Positions 1 through 9,390 of a DNA stretch of 64,000 nucleotides are shown piece by piece (the first letter of the stretch is position 1; each line of letters begins with the position of its first letter). The notes under the pieces are model-generated. The model made no database searches. It was not told where the DNA came from and worked only from the letters and a program-made list of their open reading frames with translations. The stretch lies in contig NZ_AP022314.1 of assembly GCF_009936235.1 (NCBI RefSeq), forward strand, positions 3,100,001 through 3,164,000. The letters are read 5' to 3'. The translations under genes were made by a program, and so were the position numbers. The stretch comes from Mycobacterium xenopi (lineage in GTDB: Bacteria; Actinomycetota; Actinomycetes; Mycobacteriales; Mycobacteriaceae).

Positions 1-1
1 G

Positions 2-259
2 ATCCCGACGCAGAATCTGCCGCTCTTGGAACCGCTGCGTCAGGTCCCCGTCGTAGGGAACCCGCTGGCCGACCTCCTCCAGCCCGACCTGCGCGTGATT
101 GTCGAGCTGGGCTATGACCGGGCCGGCTACGCGAATGTTCCCACTCCGGCCGGATTGTTTCCGAACATCAACCTGTTCGCCGTGGCCGACGACCTGAGCC
201 ACGGCACGGTGCAAGGCCTGCACGACGGACTGGTCGCTGCGGGAGTGCGCCCCGCATAG
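2..259 (+). CDS. PE-PPE domain protein, C-terminal end (PPE42-like), truncated by window edge
   Basis: The frame is open from the window edge, so the 5' part lies outside. The 85 visible residues contain PVVGNPLADLLQPDLRV, an ELGY motif and the ending NLFAVADDL...GLHDGL, which is how the PE-PPE (serine-hydrolase-like) domain of mycobacterial PE and PPE proteins ends. In M. tuberculosis the gene before the Nudix-pimA operon is PPE42, and the convergent arrangement here matches that. The catalytic residues of the domain lie upstream and cannot be checked. Confidence 0.75.
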   Translation: MPTQNLPLLEPLRQVPVVGNPLADLLQPDLRVIVELGYDRAGYANVPTPAGLFPNINLFAVADDLSHGTVQGLHDGLVAAGVRPA

Positions 260-305
260 CGGTCCGTACCCGCGACCTCCCCCCGGAGACGCCCCGCGGG
301 AAACG

Positions 306-1340
306 TCAGCGGATGGACTGCAGCTGGGGCCGCGGTTGCAGTGCCCGACGGTCGGCGAGCGCGTTGGCATCGGCGAGCAACTCCGACAGTTGCAGCGGGT
401 AGACCGTCTCGCCGGCGGCGGCCAGCTCGGCGATGTCGGCGGCGGTGCACCAACGCGCGGCGTGGATGTAGCGGCGCTCCAACTCGGTGCGCCCGGTGAT
501 GGTCGGCTCGAACCGGCGGGTGCGGTAGACGAAGAAGAACTCCTGGCTGTCGATCACCGCGCCGTTGAAGTCGAATACCGCGTCGCGCCGCCAGATCGGT
601 CCGATCATGTCGTCGGCGCCGACGCGCAGCCCGGTCTCTTCGGCAAGCTCGCGAGCGGCGGCTTCCGCCAATTGCTCGCCCGGGCGCACCTGGCCCCCGA
701 CCGTGAACCACCAGCGCGGCGCGCTGCCGTCGGTGATCGCCGGATCCGATCCGCATAGGAGCAGCACCGCGCCGTCGTCGTCGAGTAGCACGACCCGCGC
801 TGATGTGCGCTGGCTGGACACACCGTAGGCGGCATGGCCCACCGGATGCGAACGCTCGGCGATTTCGAAATATGTTGGCAGCGAAGCGGTTCCACCCAGC
901 CGCAGCAGCCGTACCGTGGGGCGTTCACGCAACGCCAACGTGTCGCGGACCGCGTCGTTGTGAAATCGGCGGGCCAACAGCACCCGCGCTTCCGCGTCGG
1001 CGAGCTCGGCGACCAGCGCCGAGGGCAGGGCCGCGGGGTCGACCATCGCCAATGCGGCCGAGAGCTCGTTTTCGCACGCCTCACGCGCATGCCGCGGCGC
1101 ACGCTCGGCGGCATCGGCCAGTGCGGCCAGCCGCTTGCCTTCGGGGCCACCGCCGTACGCGTCGACCGCGATGGCGCGGGCCACCACGGCGCGGCGCGCT
1201 AACGCCCCGTCCAGTGCCTGCCAGGACAGGTCGTAGCGCACGTGCAACCGGTCGAGCCGGTTCGCCGTCTGATACACCCACGCCGCGAACAGCACCAGCA
1301 CCCCGACCAGCACCGCGACGGCCACCACCAGCCAGACCAT
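306..1340 (-). CDS. Membrane-anchored Nudix hydrolase (Rv2609c-like)
   Basis: A 344-residue protein. Residues 2-22 form one hydrophobic N-terminal segment, followed by a helical region (about 25-165) resembling the LemA fold, then a Nudix domain. The Nudix box is complete at 216-238 (G-x5-E-x7-REL-x-EE-x-GL), so nucleotide-diphosphate-type hydrolysis is likely, but the substrate is unknown. The ATG shares one base with the pimA stop (TGATG), so the gene is probably translated with pimA. It is the last gene of the minus-strand PIM operon. Confidence 0.85.
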   Translation of the reverse strand: MVWLVVAVAVLVGVLVLFAAWVYQTANRLDRLHVRYDLSWQALDGALARRAVVARAIAVDAYGGGPEGKRLAALADAAERAPRHAREACENELSAALAMVDPAALPSALVAELADAEARVLLARRFHNDAVRDTLALRERPTVRLLRLGGTASLPTYFEIAERSHPVGHAAYGVSSQRTSARVVLLDDDGAVLLLCGSDPAITDGSAPRWWFTVGGQVRPGEQLAEAAARELAEETGLRVGADDMIGPIWRRDAVFDFNGAVIDSQEFFFVYRTRRFEPTITGRTELERRYIHAARWCTAADIAELAAAGETVYPLQLSELLADANALADRRALQPRPQLQSIR

Positions 1341-2464
1341 CAGCTGGCCACCTGCACCTTCGCCCCCGACCCGGCGACCGTCTCGTAGACCCGCATGATC
1401 TGGTTGGCCACCACCGACCAGTCGTATCGGCGCACCGCCTCGGCACCGGCCGCGACATAGCGTTCCCGCAAGACGTCGTTGCTCAGCACGTCGACCAGGG
1501 CGGCTCCCAGCGCCGCCGGATCGTCGACCGGCACCAGGCAGCCGGCCTGCCCGTCGCGCAGCACCCGCCGAAACGCGTGCAGGTCGCTGGCCACGACCGC
1601 GGTGCCCGCGGCCATCGCCTCGACCAGCACGATGCCGAAGCTCTCGCCGCCGGTGTTCGGTGCACAGTACACGTCGGCGCTCCGCAGCGCCGACGCCTTG
1701 CCGGCGTCGTCGACCTGACCCAAAAAACGCAGGTGGTTCACCAATTCGCCGGCCTGGCTGCGTAATTCGTCTTCGTCGCCGCGGCCGACGATCAGCAGCT
1801 GCACATCTGGGAAGTGCCGCACCACGCTCGGCAGCGCGCCGAGCAGCACGCTCATGCCCTTGCGCGGCTCGTCGTAGCGGCCCAAAAACAGCACGGTCTT
1901 GCCGGCCCGCGGATATCCGGGCAGCCGCGCCGCCGAGGCAAAAGAGGCCACGTCAACGCCGTTGGGAATCTCCACCGCGTCCGAACCCAGGGCTTCCATC
2001 TGCCAGCGCCGCGCCAGATCGGACACCGCGATGCGGCCGACGATCTTTTCATGCATGGGCCGCAGAATGCCCTGGAAGACTGACAGGGTCAGCGATTTGG
2101 TGGTCGAGGTATGGAAGGTTGCCACGATCGGGCCCTCGGCCACGTTCAACGCCAGCATCGACAGGCTGGGCGCGTTCGGCTCGTGCAGATGCAAGACGTC
2201 GAAGGCCCCCTCGGCCAGCCAGCGCTTGACCCTGCGGTGCGTCGCCGGGCCGAACCGCAGCCGGGCCACCGACCCGTTGTAGGGAATCGGCACCGCGCGC
2301 CCGCCGGAGACCACATAGTCGGGCAGGCAGACCTGCGGCGACGACGGCGCCAGCACGCTGACCACATGCCCGCGGGCGCGCATCACCTCAGCCAGCTGCA
2401 GCACGTGTGACTGCACCCCGCCGGGAACGTCGAACGAGTACGGGCAGACCATGCCGATCCGCAT
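1340..2464 (-). CDS. pimA: Phosphatidylinositol alpha-mannosyltransferase PimA
   Basis: A 374-residue GT4 (GT-B fold) glycosyltransferase that adds the first mannose from GDP-mannose to phosphatidylinositol on the inner face of the plasma membrane. The start (MRIGMVCPYSFDVPGGVQSH) carries the glycine-rich acceptor loop. HLHEPN, the EPRKG segment and the E-x7-E type GESFGIVLVEAMA motif near the C-terminus are all present. The ATG overlaps the stop of the acyltransferase gene upstream (TGATG), so longer upstream starts are unlikely. Its neighbours are patA and pgsA, the usual PIM operon. Confidence 0.97.
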   Translation of the reverse strand: MRIGMVCPYSFDVPGGVQSHVLQLAEVMRARGHVVSVLAPSSPQVCLPDYVVSGGRAVPIPYNGSVARLRFGPATHRRVKRWLAEGAFDVLHLHEPNAPSLSMLALNVAEGPIVATFHTSTTKSLTLSVFQGILRPMHEKIVGRIAVSDLARRWQMEALGSDAVEIPNGVDVASFASAARLPGYPRAGKTVLFLGRYDEPRKGMSVLLGALPSVVRHFPDVQLLIVGRGDEDELRSQAGELVNHLRFLGQVDDAGKASALRSADVYCAPNTGGESFGIVLVEAMAAGTAVVASDLHAFRRVLRDGQAGCLVPVDDPAALGAALVDVLSNDVLRERYVAAGAEAVRRYDWSVVANQIMRVYETVAGSGAKVQVAS

Positions 2465-3414
2465 CAGGCCGCCCCCAAGCTGGCCCGACGCTCCTCGGGC
2501 AGATCGGCTAACCACTGCGGTTGCAGCATGTGCCAGTCGGCGGGGTGCGCGGCGATGTTGTGCGCGAACCGGTCGGCCAGCGCCTGGGTGATGACGCCGA
2601 CGTTCCCGCTCGCGCAATCCAGCGCCGGATAGACCTCGAAGCCCCACCCGTCTGTCTCATACCAGCAGTGCACCGGGAGCAAGGCCGCCCCGGTTTCCAA
2701 CGCGAGCTTGGCCGGGCCCGCCGGCATCCGGGTGGGTTCACCGAAGAAATCGACCTGCGCTCCGGTTCGGGTGAGGTCGCGCTCGGCCATCAGGCAGACC
2801 ACCCGGTTGTCGGCCAGCCGCTCGCACAGCAACTCGAATGGTGGACGCGGGCCGCCGGACAACGGCAGCACCTCGAAGCCCAGGCCCTCGCGGTAGTCGA
2901 TGAAACGCCGGTAGAGCGACTCGGGTTTGAGCCGCTCGGCGACCGTGGTGAACCGGCCGTGGGTCTGCGCCAGCCACACCCCGGCCATATCCCAGTTCCC
3001 GCTGTGCGGCAGGGCCAGAATTGCTCCCCGCCCGGCTGCCAGCGCCGCGGCCAGGTGCTCCTTGCCGGCAACCGAGTCATTGAGCTGACGGGCCAGCGTG
3101 CGGTGGTCCATCGTCGGCAATCGAAACACCTCCCGCCAGTAGCGGGCGTAGGAGGCCAGCGAAGCACGAATCAGCGTACCGGGCACGTCGCACGGTGGCA
3201 CGCCGATGACCCGGGCCAGATTCTTGCGCAGCTGCTCGGGTCCGCCGTTGCGGGCCGCCACCAGCGCTCCCACGTCGAACACGTTGCGGGCGGCGAATTC
3301 CGGCATGGCCCGCACCAGCAGCCAGCCCACCGCATATCCCCAGTCCGCCATCACGCCACCCAGCGGGAAGCGGCTCACCCCAGGCACTTTCAGACCCGCG
3401 GGCACCGAGATCAC
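2464..3414 (-). CDS. patA: PIM acyltransferase (Rv2611c/PatA family)
   Basis: A 316-residue lysophospholipid-acyltransferase-fold protein that in mycobacteria acylates the 2-linked mannose of PIM1/PIM2 at the cytoplasmic membrane face. The catalytic H-x4-D motif is visible as HSGNWD at about residues 137-142, with MAERDLTRTG and the GPAKLALETGAALLPV block downstream. The GTG start forms a 4-base GTGA overlap with the pgsA stop. It lies between pgsA and pimA as in other mycobacteria. Confidence 0.94.
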   Translation of the reverse strand: MISVPAGLKVPGVSRFPLGGVMADWGYAVGWLLVRAMPEFAARNVFDVGALVAARNGGPEQLRKNLARVIGVPPCDVPGTLIRASLASYARYWREVFRLPTMDHRTLARQLNDSVAGKEHLAAALAAGRGAILALPHSGNWDMAGVWLAQTHGRFTTVAERLKPESLYRRFIDYREGLGFEVLPLSGGPRPPFELLCERLADNRVVCLMAERDLTRTGAQVDFFGEPTRMPAGPAKLALETGAALLPVHCWYETDGWGFEVYPALDCASGNVGVITQALADRFAHNIAAHPADWHMLQPQWLADLPEERRASLGAA

Positions 3415-4076
3415 GGCTCGCTCTTTTCCGGTTTCCCGCGCTCGTCCGAGGGGCGCATGGGATCGGCGGCCCCGGGCGAGTGCCGCACGGTGTGCAACCG
3501 CTGGGCGCAGGTGATCATGCTGGCCACCGCCAGCAACCACATCGCCACATGCAGCGCCCAGGGCAGCGGAAACACCGGCAGATCCGATAACCCGGCGCCG
3601 ACCAGCGCGATGATCAGCCGCTCCGGCCTTTCGATGAAGCCTCCGTCGCCGCGCAGTCCGCTGGCTTCGGCGCGGGCCTTGATGTAGGAGATCACCTGCG
3701 AGGTCACCAGGCAGATCATCGTGGCCACCACCAGCGACGCGCTGTGCAGGCCGAACGCCGCCCACCACAACAGCCCGCAGAACACCGCGCCGTCGCTGAT
3801 GCGATCGCAGGTGGCGTCAAGCACCGCGCCGAAGCGGCTGCCGCCGCCGCTCTCGCGGGCCATCGCCCCGTCGAGCGTGTCGAACATGACGAAGAACCAG
3901 ATCACGAAGGTGCCGGCGAACAAGCGGCCGGTCGAAAACAGCGTCAGCGCGGCCAGCACCGCGGCGGCGGTGCCGATGATGGTCACACTGTCCGCGGTGA
4001 ATCCAGTCCGCAACAGGCCTCGCGCCAGCGGCGTGGTGACCCGTGCGACGCCCTCACGGGACAAAAACTTGCTCAC
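3411..4076 (-). CDS. pgsA: Phosphatidylinositol (phosphate) synthase, CDP-alcohol phosphotransferase PgsA1
   Basis: A 221-residue polytopic membrane enzyme that condenses CDP-diacylglycerol with inositol (phosphate), supplying the lipid base for PIM. The complete CDP-alcohol phosphotransferase motif D-x2-DG-x2-AR-x8-G-x3-D-x3-D begins at D66. Several hydrophobic segments surround it. The GTG start overlaps the HIT gene stop as GTGA, which supports the choice over upstream in-frame starts. Confidence 0.95.
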   Translation of the reverse strand: MSKFLSREGVARVTTPLARGLLRTGFTADSVTIIGTAAAVLAALTLFSTGRLFAGTFVIWFFVMFDTLDGAMARESGGGSRFGAVLDATCDRISDGAVFCGLLWWAAFGLHSASLVVATMICLVTSQVISYIKARAEASGLRGDGGFIERPERLIIALVGAGLSDLPVFPLPWALHVAMWLLAVASMITCAQRLHTVRHSPGAADPMRPSDERGKPEKSEP

Positions 4077-4648
4077 GGTTGTTTCGCCCACTCGGTGGCC
4101 AGCAGCCGGCGAGTGTCGCGCAGCAGCTGCGGGATGACCTTGGAGTCGCCGATGATCGTGATGAAATTCGCGTCGCCGCCCCAGCGCGGAACCACGTGCA
4201 CATGCAGGTGCTCGGCCAGCGAACCGCCCGCCGAGGTTCCCAGGTTCAGGCCCACGTTGAAGCCGTGTGGCCGCGACACCGCCTTGATGACGCGAATCGA
4301 CTTCTGGGTGAAAGCCATCAATTCGGCGCTCTCCTGCTCGGTGAGGTCCTCCAGTTCGGACACCCGCCGATAGGGCACGATCATCAGGTGCCCTGGGTTG
4401 TACGGGTACAAGTTCAGCACCGCGTAGACCAGCTTGCCGCGCGCGACCACCAGCCCGTCCTCGTCGGGAAGCTGCGGAATGTCGGTGAACAGCTGCGCGG
4501 GATCGGAGTTCGCCCGCCGCAGTGGCGCCTCGGCCAAGTAACTCATCCGGTACGGCGTCCACAACCGCTGCAGGTGGTCGACCTCACCGACGCCCCGGTC
4601 TACCAGGGTCGCCGCCTCCTCGCGCTCGCGGTCGTCGTCGTCAGCCAC
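4073..4648 (-). CDS. HIT-domain protein (Rv2613c-type Ap4A phosphorylase)
   Basis: A 191-residue soluble protein with the histidine triad at H147-L-H149-V-H151-V-V and the NLYPYNPGHLMIVP segment typical of HIT nucleotide hydrolases and transferases. The M. tuberculosis homologue Rv2613c is described as a diadenosine tetraphosphate phosphorylase; that activity is transferred here by family membership. The first bases overlap the end of thrS by 8 nt, and the stop overlaps pgsA. Confidence 0.92.
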   Translation of the reverse strand: MADDDDREREEAATLVDRGVGEVDHLQRLWTPYRMSYLAEAPLRRANSDPAQLFTDIPQLPDEDGLVVARGKLVYAVLNLYPYNPGHLMIVPYRRVSELEDLTEQESAELMAFTQKSIRVIKAVSRPHGFNVGLNLGTSAGGSLAEHLHVHVVPRWGGDANFITIIGDSKVIPQLLRDTRRLLATEWAKQP

Positions 4649-6749
4649 GACTGCTCACCTTCACTAAATCAGCTGTGGGAGTGGCGTTCTCGCGTTTTCT
4701 AATCCATTTCACAATTGTCTCGACCGCCTCGTCGCGGGGCACGCCGTTGATCTGGGTGCGGTCCCCGAAGCGGAAACTCACCGCGCCTGCCGCCATATCA
4801 CGGTCGCCGGCCAGCAGCATGAACGGCACCTTGTGGTTGGTGTGGTGCACGATCTTTTTGGCCATCCGGTCGTCGCTGGCGTCGACTTCGACCCGCACCC
4901 CATGCGACTTCAGTTGCGCGGCAACATCTTCTAGGTACGGCACGTGATCGTCGGCCACCGGGATGCCGACCACCTGTACCGGCGCCAGCCATGCCGGGAA
5001 TGCGCCCGCGTAGTGCTCGGTGAGGATGCCGAAGAATCGCTCGATCGAGCCGAACAGCGCGCGGTGGATCATCACCGGTCGCTGCCGGGTGCCGTCGTCG
5101 GCGGTGTACTCCAGTTCGAAACGCTCCGGAAAGTTGAAATCCAGCTGAATGGTCGACATCTGCCAGCTGCGGCCCAGAGCATCGCGGGCCTGCACCGAGA
5201 TTTTCGGGCCGTAGAACGCCGCCCCTCCCGGGTCTGGCACCAGCTCCAGACCCGATTGCCGGGCGACCTCGGCCAGGGTGGCGGTGGCGTCGTCCCAGAT
5301 CTCCTCGGAGCCGACGAACTTCTCCGGGTCCTTCGTCGACAGCTCGAGGTAAAAGTCTTCTAGTCCGTAGTCACCGAGCAGGTCGAGCACGAACCGCAGC
5401 AGCGACGCCAGCTCGCCGGGCAGTTGCTCACGGGTGCAAAAGATGTGCGCGTCGTCCATAGTGAACCCGCGCGCCCTGGTCAATCCGTGCACGACCCCGG
5501 ACTTCTCGTAGCGATACACAGTGCCGAATTCGAAGAGCCGCAACGGAAGTTCGCGATAGGACCGCCCGCGTGACCGGTAGATCAGGCAGTGCATCGGGCA
5601 GTTCATCGGCTTGAGGTAGTAGTCCTGCCCAGGCTTGCGCACGGTGCCGTCCTCGTTGTGTTCGGCGTCGAGGTGCATGGGCGGGAACATGGCCTCGGCG
5701 TACCAGTCCAGGTGGCCGGAGGTGTGGAACAGCTGCGCCTTGGTGATGTGGGGTGTGGTAACGAACTCGTAGCCCGCCTCGAGGTGCTTGCGCCGGGAAT
5801 AGTCCTCCAGCTCCCGACGGATGATGCCGCCTTTGGGATGGAAAACCGCTAGGCCGGAACCGATTTCGTCGGGAAAGCTGAACAGGTCGAGCTCGGCGCC
5901 GAGCTTGCGGTGGTCGCGTCGCGAGGCTTCCTCGATAAGCTGCAGATGGCGCTCGAGCGCCTCCTGCGATTCCCAGGCCGTGCCGTAAATGCGTTGCAGG
6001 CTGGGGTTGTTCTGGTCGCCGCGCCAGTAGGCGGCTGAGGTGCGGGTGAGCTTGAACGCGGGAATGTGGCGAGTGGTAGGAATGTGTGGACCGCGGCACA
6101 GATCGCTCCAAACCCGTTGCCGGGTACGGGGATTGAGGTTGTCGTAAGCAGTCAGCTCGTCGCCGCCTACTTCCATCACGGCCGGGTCGCCGGACTTGTC
6201 TTCGACGAGCTCCAGTTTGTACGGCTCGTCGGCCAGTTCGGCGCGGGCTTGTTCTTCGGACTGGTAGACGCGCCGCGAGAACAGCTGGCCGTCCTTGACG
6301 ATCTGGCGCATCCGCTTCTCCAGCGCCTCGAGATCTTCAGGGGTGAACGGCTCGGGCACGTCGAAGTCGTAGTAGAAGCCGTCGCTGATCGGTGGGCCGA
6401 TGCCGAGTTTGGCTTGCGGGAACAGGTCTTGCACGGCCTGGGCCAGCACATGTGCGCACGAGTGCCGGATGACGCTGCGCCCGTCCTCGGTGTTGGCCGC
6501 GACCGGGACGACGTCAACGTCCTGCTCGGGCGCCCAGCTCAAGTCACGCAGCTTGCCGTCGGCGTCGCGCACGACCACGACGGCGTCGGGCGCGCCACGG
6601 CTCGGCAACCCCGCGGCCTGAACGGCGGCGGCCGCGGTCGTCCCGGCCGGCACCCGGATCAGGGGTTGCGGCGGTCGCGAGTCCGGCGCAGCCGGGCGCA
6701 GCGGGTCGCGGCCATCGGCTCCTGAGGCAGGTTGTGCGGGCGCGCTCAC
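4641..6749 (-). CDS. thrS: Threonyl-tRNA synthetase
   Basis: A 702-residue class II synthetase charging tRNA-Thr. Order: a Pro/Ala-rich extension, a TGS domain (about 30-100), the second additional editing-type domain with HSCAHVLAQA (typically H-x3-H and C/H metal site), the catalytic core with class II motifs (FHPKGGIIRRELEDYSRR; GLTRARGFTMDDAHIFC; MNCPMHC), and an anticodon-binding domain after about residue 600. The length matches mycobacterial ThrS. No T-box-like leader is evident in the 80 bases upstream. Confidence 0.97.
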   Translation of the reverse strand: MSAPAQPASGADGRDPLRPAAPDSRPPQPLIRVPAGTTAAAAVQAAGLPSRGAPDAVVVVRDADGKLRDLSWAPEQDVDVVPVAANTEDGRSVIRHSCAHVLAQAVQDLFPQAKLGIGPPISDGFYYDFDVPEPFTPEDLEALEKRMRQIVKDGQLFSRRVYQSEEQARAELADEPYKLELVEDKSGDPAVMEVGGDELTAYDNLNPRTRQRVWSDLCRGPHIPTTRHIPAFKLTRTSAAYWRGDQNNPSLQRIYGTAWESQEALERHLQLIEEASRRDHRKLGAELDLFSFPDEIGSGLAVFHPKGGIIRRELEDYSRRKHLEAGYEFVTTPHITKAQLFHTSGHLDWYAEAMFPPMHLDAEHNEDGTVRKPGQDYYLKPMNCPMHCLIYRSRGRSYRELPLRLFEFGTVYRYEKSGVVHGLTRARGFTMDDAHIFCTREQLPGELASLLRFVLDLLGDYGLEDFYLELSTKDPEKFVGSEEIWDDATATLAEVARQSGLELVPDPGGAAFYGPKISVQARDALGRSWQMSTIQLDFNFPERFELEYTADDGTRQRPVMIHRALFGSIERFFGILTEHYAGAFPAWLAPVQVVGIPVADDHVPYLEDVAAQLKSHGVRVEVDASDDRMAKKIVHHTNHKVPFMLLAGDRDMAAGAVSFRFGDRTQINGVPRDEAVETIVKWIRKRENATPTADLVKVSSRG

Positions 6750-6829
6750 GGCGTGGTCTCCAGAGATGTCAAAGGTTGTCGCACCGTAGCGACCATGCTA
6801 TCGGGGCGGCCGCCCACGACGGCTTGGCC

Positions 6830-7441
6830 TCATGGCTGACCGGGCTTGAGCAGGACGAACAGCCCCTGCGCTTCGGTCAGCAGGGTGTCGCCGTCGCGGA
6901 GGCTGCCCGACACGAAGATCTTGCGGCCGTCGACGAGATCGACGCCCGCGTCTACCTGCAGCATCTTTTCGATCGGCACGACGGTGCGGTAATCGAGGTG
7001 CAAGTAGGCGGTGCGCTGATACGGGCCGCCGGTGAGCACCGCCGACGTCATGCCGAGCACCGAATCGAACAGCAACCCCAGTGCCCCGCCGTGCACCGCG
7101 CCGTTGCGGCCCAAGTGAAATCGGCGGAAGCGGGCCCAGCCGCGCAGCCGGCCGTCGTCGGTTTTGCTCATCGACATCGGCACCGCGAGGATGTTGCCGC
7201 GGTTCGGCAAATCCATCCGCCGGCCCGACGGCGAGGACCACTCGTCGGTGTCGAACGGGGCCAGCAGCTCGGAAACCTTCTCGATGAGATCCGCCGCCTC
7301 GCTGATCACCTCGCCGGGTGCGTCGACGGCGCGGGCGTGATCTTGAAGGGTTCGCACGGCTTCGATGAACCGCCCGTAGTCGGGTCCACCCTTGGTGGTC
7401 GGTTCGGGCGGGTTGAATCCGCCGCCAGGATGTCGGGCCAC
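6830..7441 (-). CDS. Hotdog-fold (PaaI-type) thioesterase
   Basis: A 203-residue protein. The C-terminal half (about 110-200) is a hotdog domain with GRNGAVHGGALGLLFDSV, where the H-GG and D/E positions form the usual acyl-CoA thioesterase pocket. The N-terminal hundred residues are helical. It lies between the aldo/keto reductase (22 bases upstream) and thrS and is probably cotranscribed. The acyl substrate cannot be told. Confidence 0.82.
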   Translation of the reverse strand: MARHPGGGFNPPEPTTKGGPDYGRFIEAVRTLQDHARAVDAPGEVISEAADLIEKVSELLAPFDTDEWSSPSGRRMDLPNRGNILAVPMSMSKTDDGRLRGWARFRRFHLGRNGAVHGGALGLLFDSVLGMTSAVLTGGPYQRTAYLHLDYRTVVPIEKMLQVDAGVDLVDGRKIFVSGSLRDGDTLLTEAQGLFVLLKPGQP

Positions 7442-7463
7442 CAGGACACCGTACGAGTGGCAC

Positions 7464-8345
7464 CTAGGCGTTCTGCTCGCCGATGGCGCCTAAAAACTCG
7501 ACCTCCTGCTCGGAAAGCCTGATCTCGGCGGCGGCGACGTTCTCCTCCAGGTGCGCCACGCTCGAGGTGCCCGGAATCGGCAGCATCACCGGCGAGCGGT
7601 TGAGCAGCCAAGCCAGCGCCATCTGCGCCGGCGTGGCGTCGTGCTCGGCCGCCATCCGCGCCAGCGGGCCATCCGGCGCGGCGAGCGGCCCGGCGGCCAG
7701 CGGGAACCACGGGATGAAACCGAGTCCCTGGTCGGCGCACGCCTCCACGAGCGGTTCGGCGGACCGGTTGGTCAGGTTGTACAGGTTCTGCACCGACACG
7801 ATCGGCGCGATCTGCTGGGCGGCACGCAACTGATCGACGGAGATCTCCGACAAGCCGATGTGGCGAATCTTGCCTTCCTGTTGCAGTTTGGCGAGCTCAC
7901 CGACCTGGTCCTCCAGCGGGAACTTGTCGTCGATGCGGTGCAGTTGGAACAGGTCGATGGTCTGCACGCCGAGCCGGCGCAGGCTCATCTCGCATTCCTG
8001 GCGCAGGTAACTCGGGTAGCCCAGCGGAACCCAGATGTCCGGGCCGGTGCGCAGCAGCCCGGCCTTGGTCGCGATCACCAGATCCCGATACGGATGCAGC
8101 GCCTCGGCAATGATCTCTTCGCAGATGTACGGGCCGTAGGAGTCGGCGGTATCGATGAAGTTGACGCCGAGATCCACCGCGCGACGCAACACGCGCACGG
8201 CTTCATCACGGTCGGCGGGTGGACCCCACACACCGGGTCCGGTGAGGCGCATCGCGCCGAACCCGAGCCTGTTGACGGTCAACTCGCCGCCCAACGTCAA
8301 CGTCCCGGCTGCTGCCGCCGGCCTTTTCGAGGTTTGAGTACTCAC
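7464..8345 (-). CDS. Aldo/keto reductase
   Basis: A 293-residue (beta/alpha)8 NADP(H)-dependent oxidoreductase. The AKR tetrad can be followed as the D and Y of FIDTADSYG, the K of VIATKAGL and the H of LFQLHRID. The GTG at 8345 was chosen because homology begins with TLTLGGELTVNRLG, and longer forms add unrelated sequence reaching into the divergent gene. It shares a 58-base divergent promoter region with the DUF1990 gene. The physiological substrate is unknown. Confidence 0.88.
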   Translation of the reverse strand: MSTQTSKRPAAAAGTLTLGGELTVNRLGFGAMRLTGPGVWGPPADRDEAVRVLRRAVDLGVNFIDTADSYGPYICEEIIAEALHPYRDLVIATKAGLLRTGPDIWVPLGYPSYLRQECEMSLRRLGVQTIDLFQLHRIDDKFPLEDQVGELAKLQQEGKIRHIGLSEISVDQLRAAQQIAPIVSVQNLYNLTNRSAEPLVEACADQGLGFIPWFPLAAGPLAAPDGPLARMAAEHDATPAQMALAWLLNRSPVMLPIPGTSSVAHLEENVAAAEIRLSEQEVEFLGAIGEQNA

Positions 8346-8403
8346 CCCGACGACCGTACGCCTTCCCCCGATTAGCACCTGCGGGCCATGGCAAGCTAAG
8401 CCC

Positions 8404-8901
8404 GTGGACTTGCACGCGTTGACGAGCCTGCCGTTCACGTATCCCGAAGTGGGCGCGACCGCGGGCCCAATCCCGCCGGGATACCACCACATCGGCTACA
8501 TCAGCCAGATCGGCACCGGTCAACAGCGGTTCGAGCAGGCCGCCGACGCGGTCATGCACTGGGGCATGCAGCGCGGTGCCGGACTGCGAGTGCAAGCCAG
8601 CAGCGACGTCGTCACCGTTGGCGCCGTGGTCGTAGTCAAGCTCGGTTTTCTGCGCGCACCATGCCGGATCGTGTACGTGCTCGACGAACCCAACCTGCGC
8701 GGTTTCGCCTATGGCACCCTGCCCGGCCACCCCGAATCCGGCGAAGAGCGGTTCGCGGTGCGCTACGACCCGCTCACCGCCGCGGTGTTCGCGGAGGTGT
8801 CGTCGTTTTCCCGGCCGGCGAACCGGTGGAGCAAGGCCGGCAGGCCCTTGCTGGCGGTGGGCCAGCGCGTCCTCGCCAGACGCTACCTGCGCGCGGTGTG
8901 A
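8404..8901 (+). CDS. DUF1990 family protein (Rv2616-like)
   Basis: A 165-residue protein starting with GTG. It matches the DUF1990 pattern with TYPEVGAT near the start, ...GYHHIGY, HWGMQRGAG and GFAYGTLPGHPESGEERF. The family has no proven function. It is the conserved neighbour of the DoxX-like gene in M. tuberculosis (Rv2616-Rv2617c), so the order here supports orthology. Confidence 0.83.
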   Translation: MDLHALTSLPFTYPEVGATAGPIPPGYHHIGYISQIGTGQQRFEQAADAVMHWGMQRGAGLRVQASSDVVTVGAVVVVKLGFLRAPCRIVYVLDEPNLRGFAYGTLPGHPESGEERFAVRYDPLTAAVFAEVSSFSRPANRWSKAGRPLLAVGQRVLARRYLRAV

Positions 8902-8922
8902 CGAGCGGGCCCACCGATTGCG

Positions 8923-9375
8923 CTATGTTCCGCTCCGCGCGGTGTGGCCGCTGTGCACACCCTCGGCCAGCCGGGCCAGCGCGACGGCTGAGACCAGCAA
9001 ACCAAAGTCGCGCAACGCAATGTCGTAATAACCCGACAAGGTCAGCAGGTTGATGATGATGCCGGCCAGCCACGCCGCCACCACCCACGCGCCGATGCGC
9101 GGAGCGATCGCGACGAGCACCCCGGCGGCGATTTCGATGACACCGACGACGTACATGCACTGGTCGGCGTTGCCCGGGACGATGCCGTCGATCCAGCCGG
9201 CCAGGTATTTGCTCCAGTGATCCGGATGGGTCAACAGGTTGAAGAACTTGTCCAGGCCGAACAGGATCGGCGCAACCGTGAAGAGCGTGCGCAGCAGCGC
9301 GTATGCCTGAAACGACGGATCCTTCAACTGGCCGCCGGCAACGGGCCTGGGAGCGGCAGTGCGGTCGGTGCTCAT
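8923..9375 (-). CDS. DoxX-like integral membrane protein (Rv2617c-like)
   Basis: A 150-residue protein with four predicted membrane helices (around LLRTLFTVAPILFGLDKF, VVGVIEIAAGVLVAIAP, WVVAAWLAGIIINLL and the FGLLVSAVALARLA segment), the pattern of DoxX/DoxD-type proteins. Its start faces the divergent regulator at 9459, and the intergenic region carries a perfect inverted repeat. It is therefore a likely target of that regulator. Confidence 0.8.
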   Translation of the reverse strand: MSTDRTAAPRPVAGGQLKDPSFQAYALLRTLFTVAPILFGLDKFFNLLTHPDHWSKYLAGWIDGIVPGNADQCMYVVGVIEIAAGVLVAIAPRIGAWVVAAWLAGIIINLLTLSGYYDIALRDFGLLVSAVALARLAEGVHSGHTARSGT

Positions 9376-9390
9376 TAGGTGGCGTCCTCC

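Noticed and set aside
6750..6829. T-box riboswitch ahead of thrS
   Set aside because: The 80-base gap is too short and contains no T-box consensus or specifier-loop structure that I can see.
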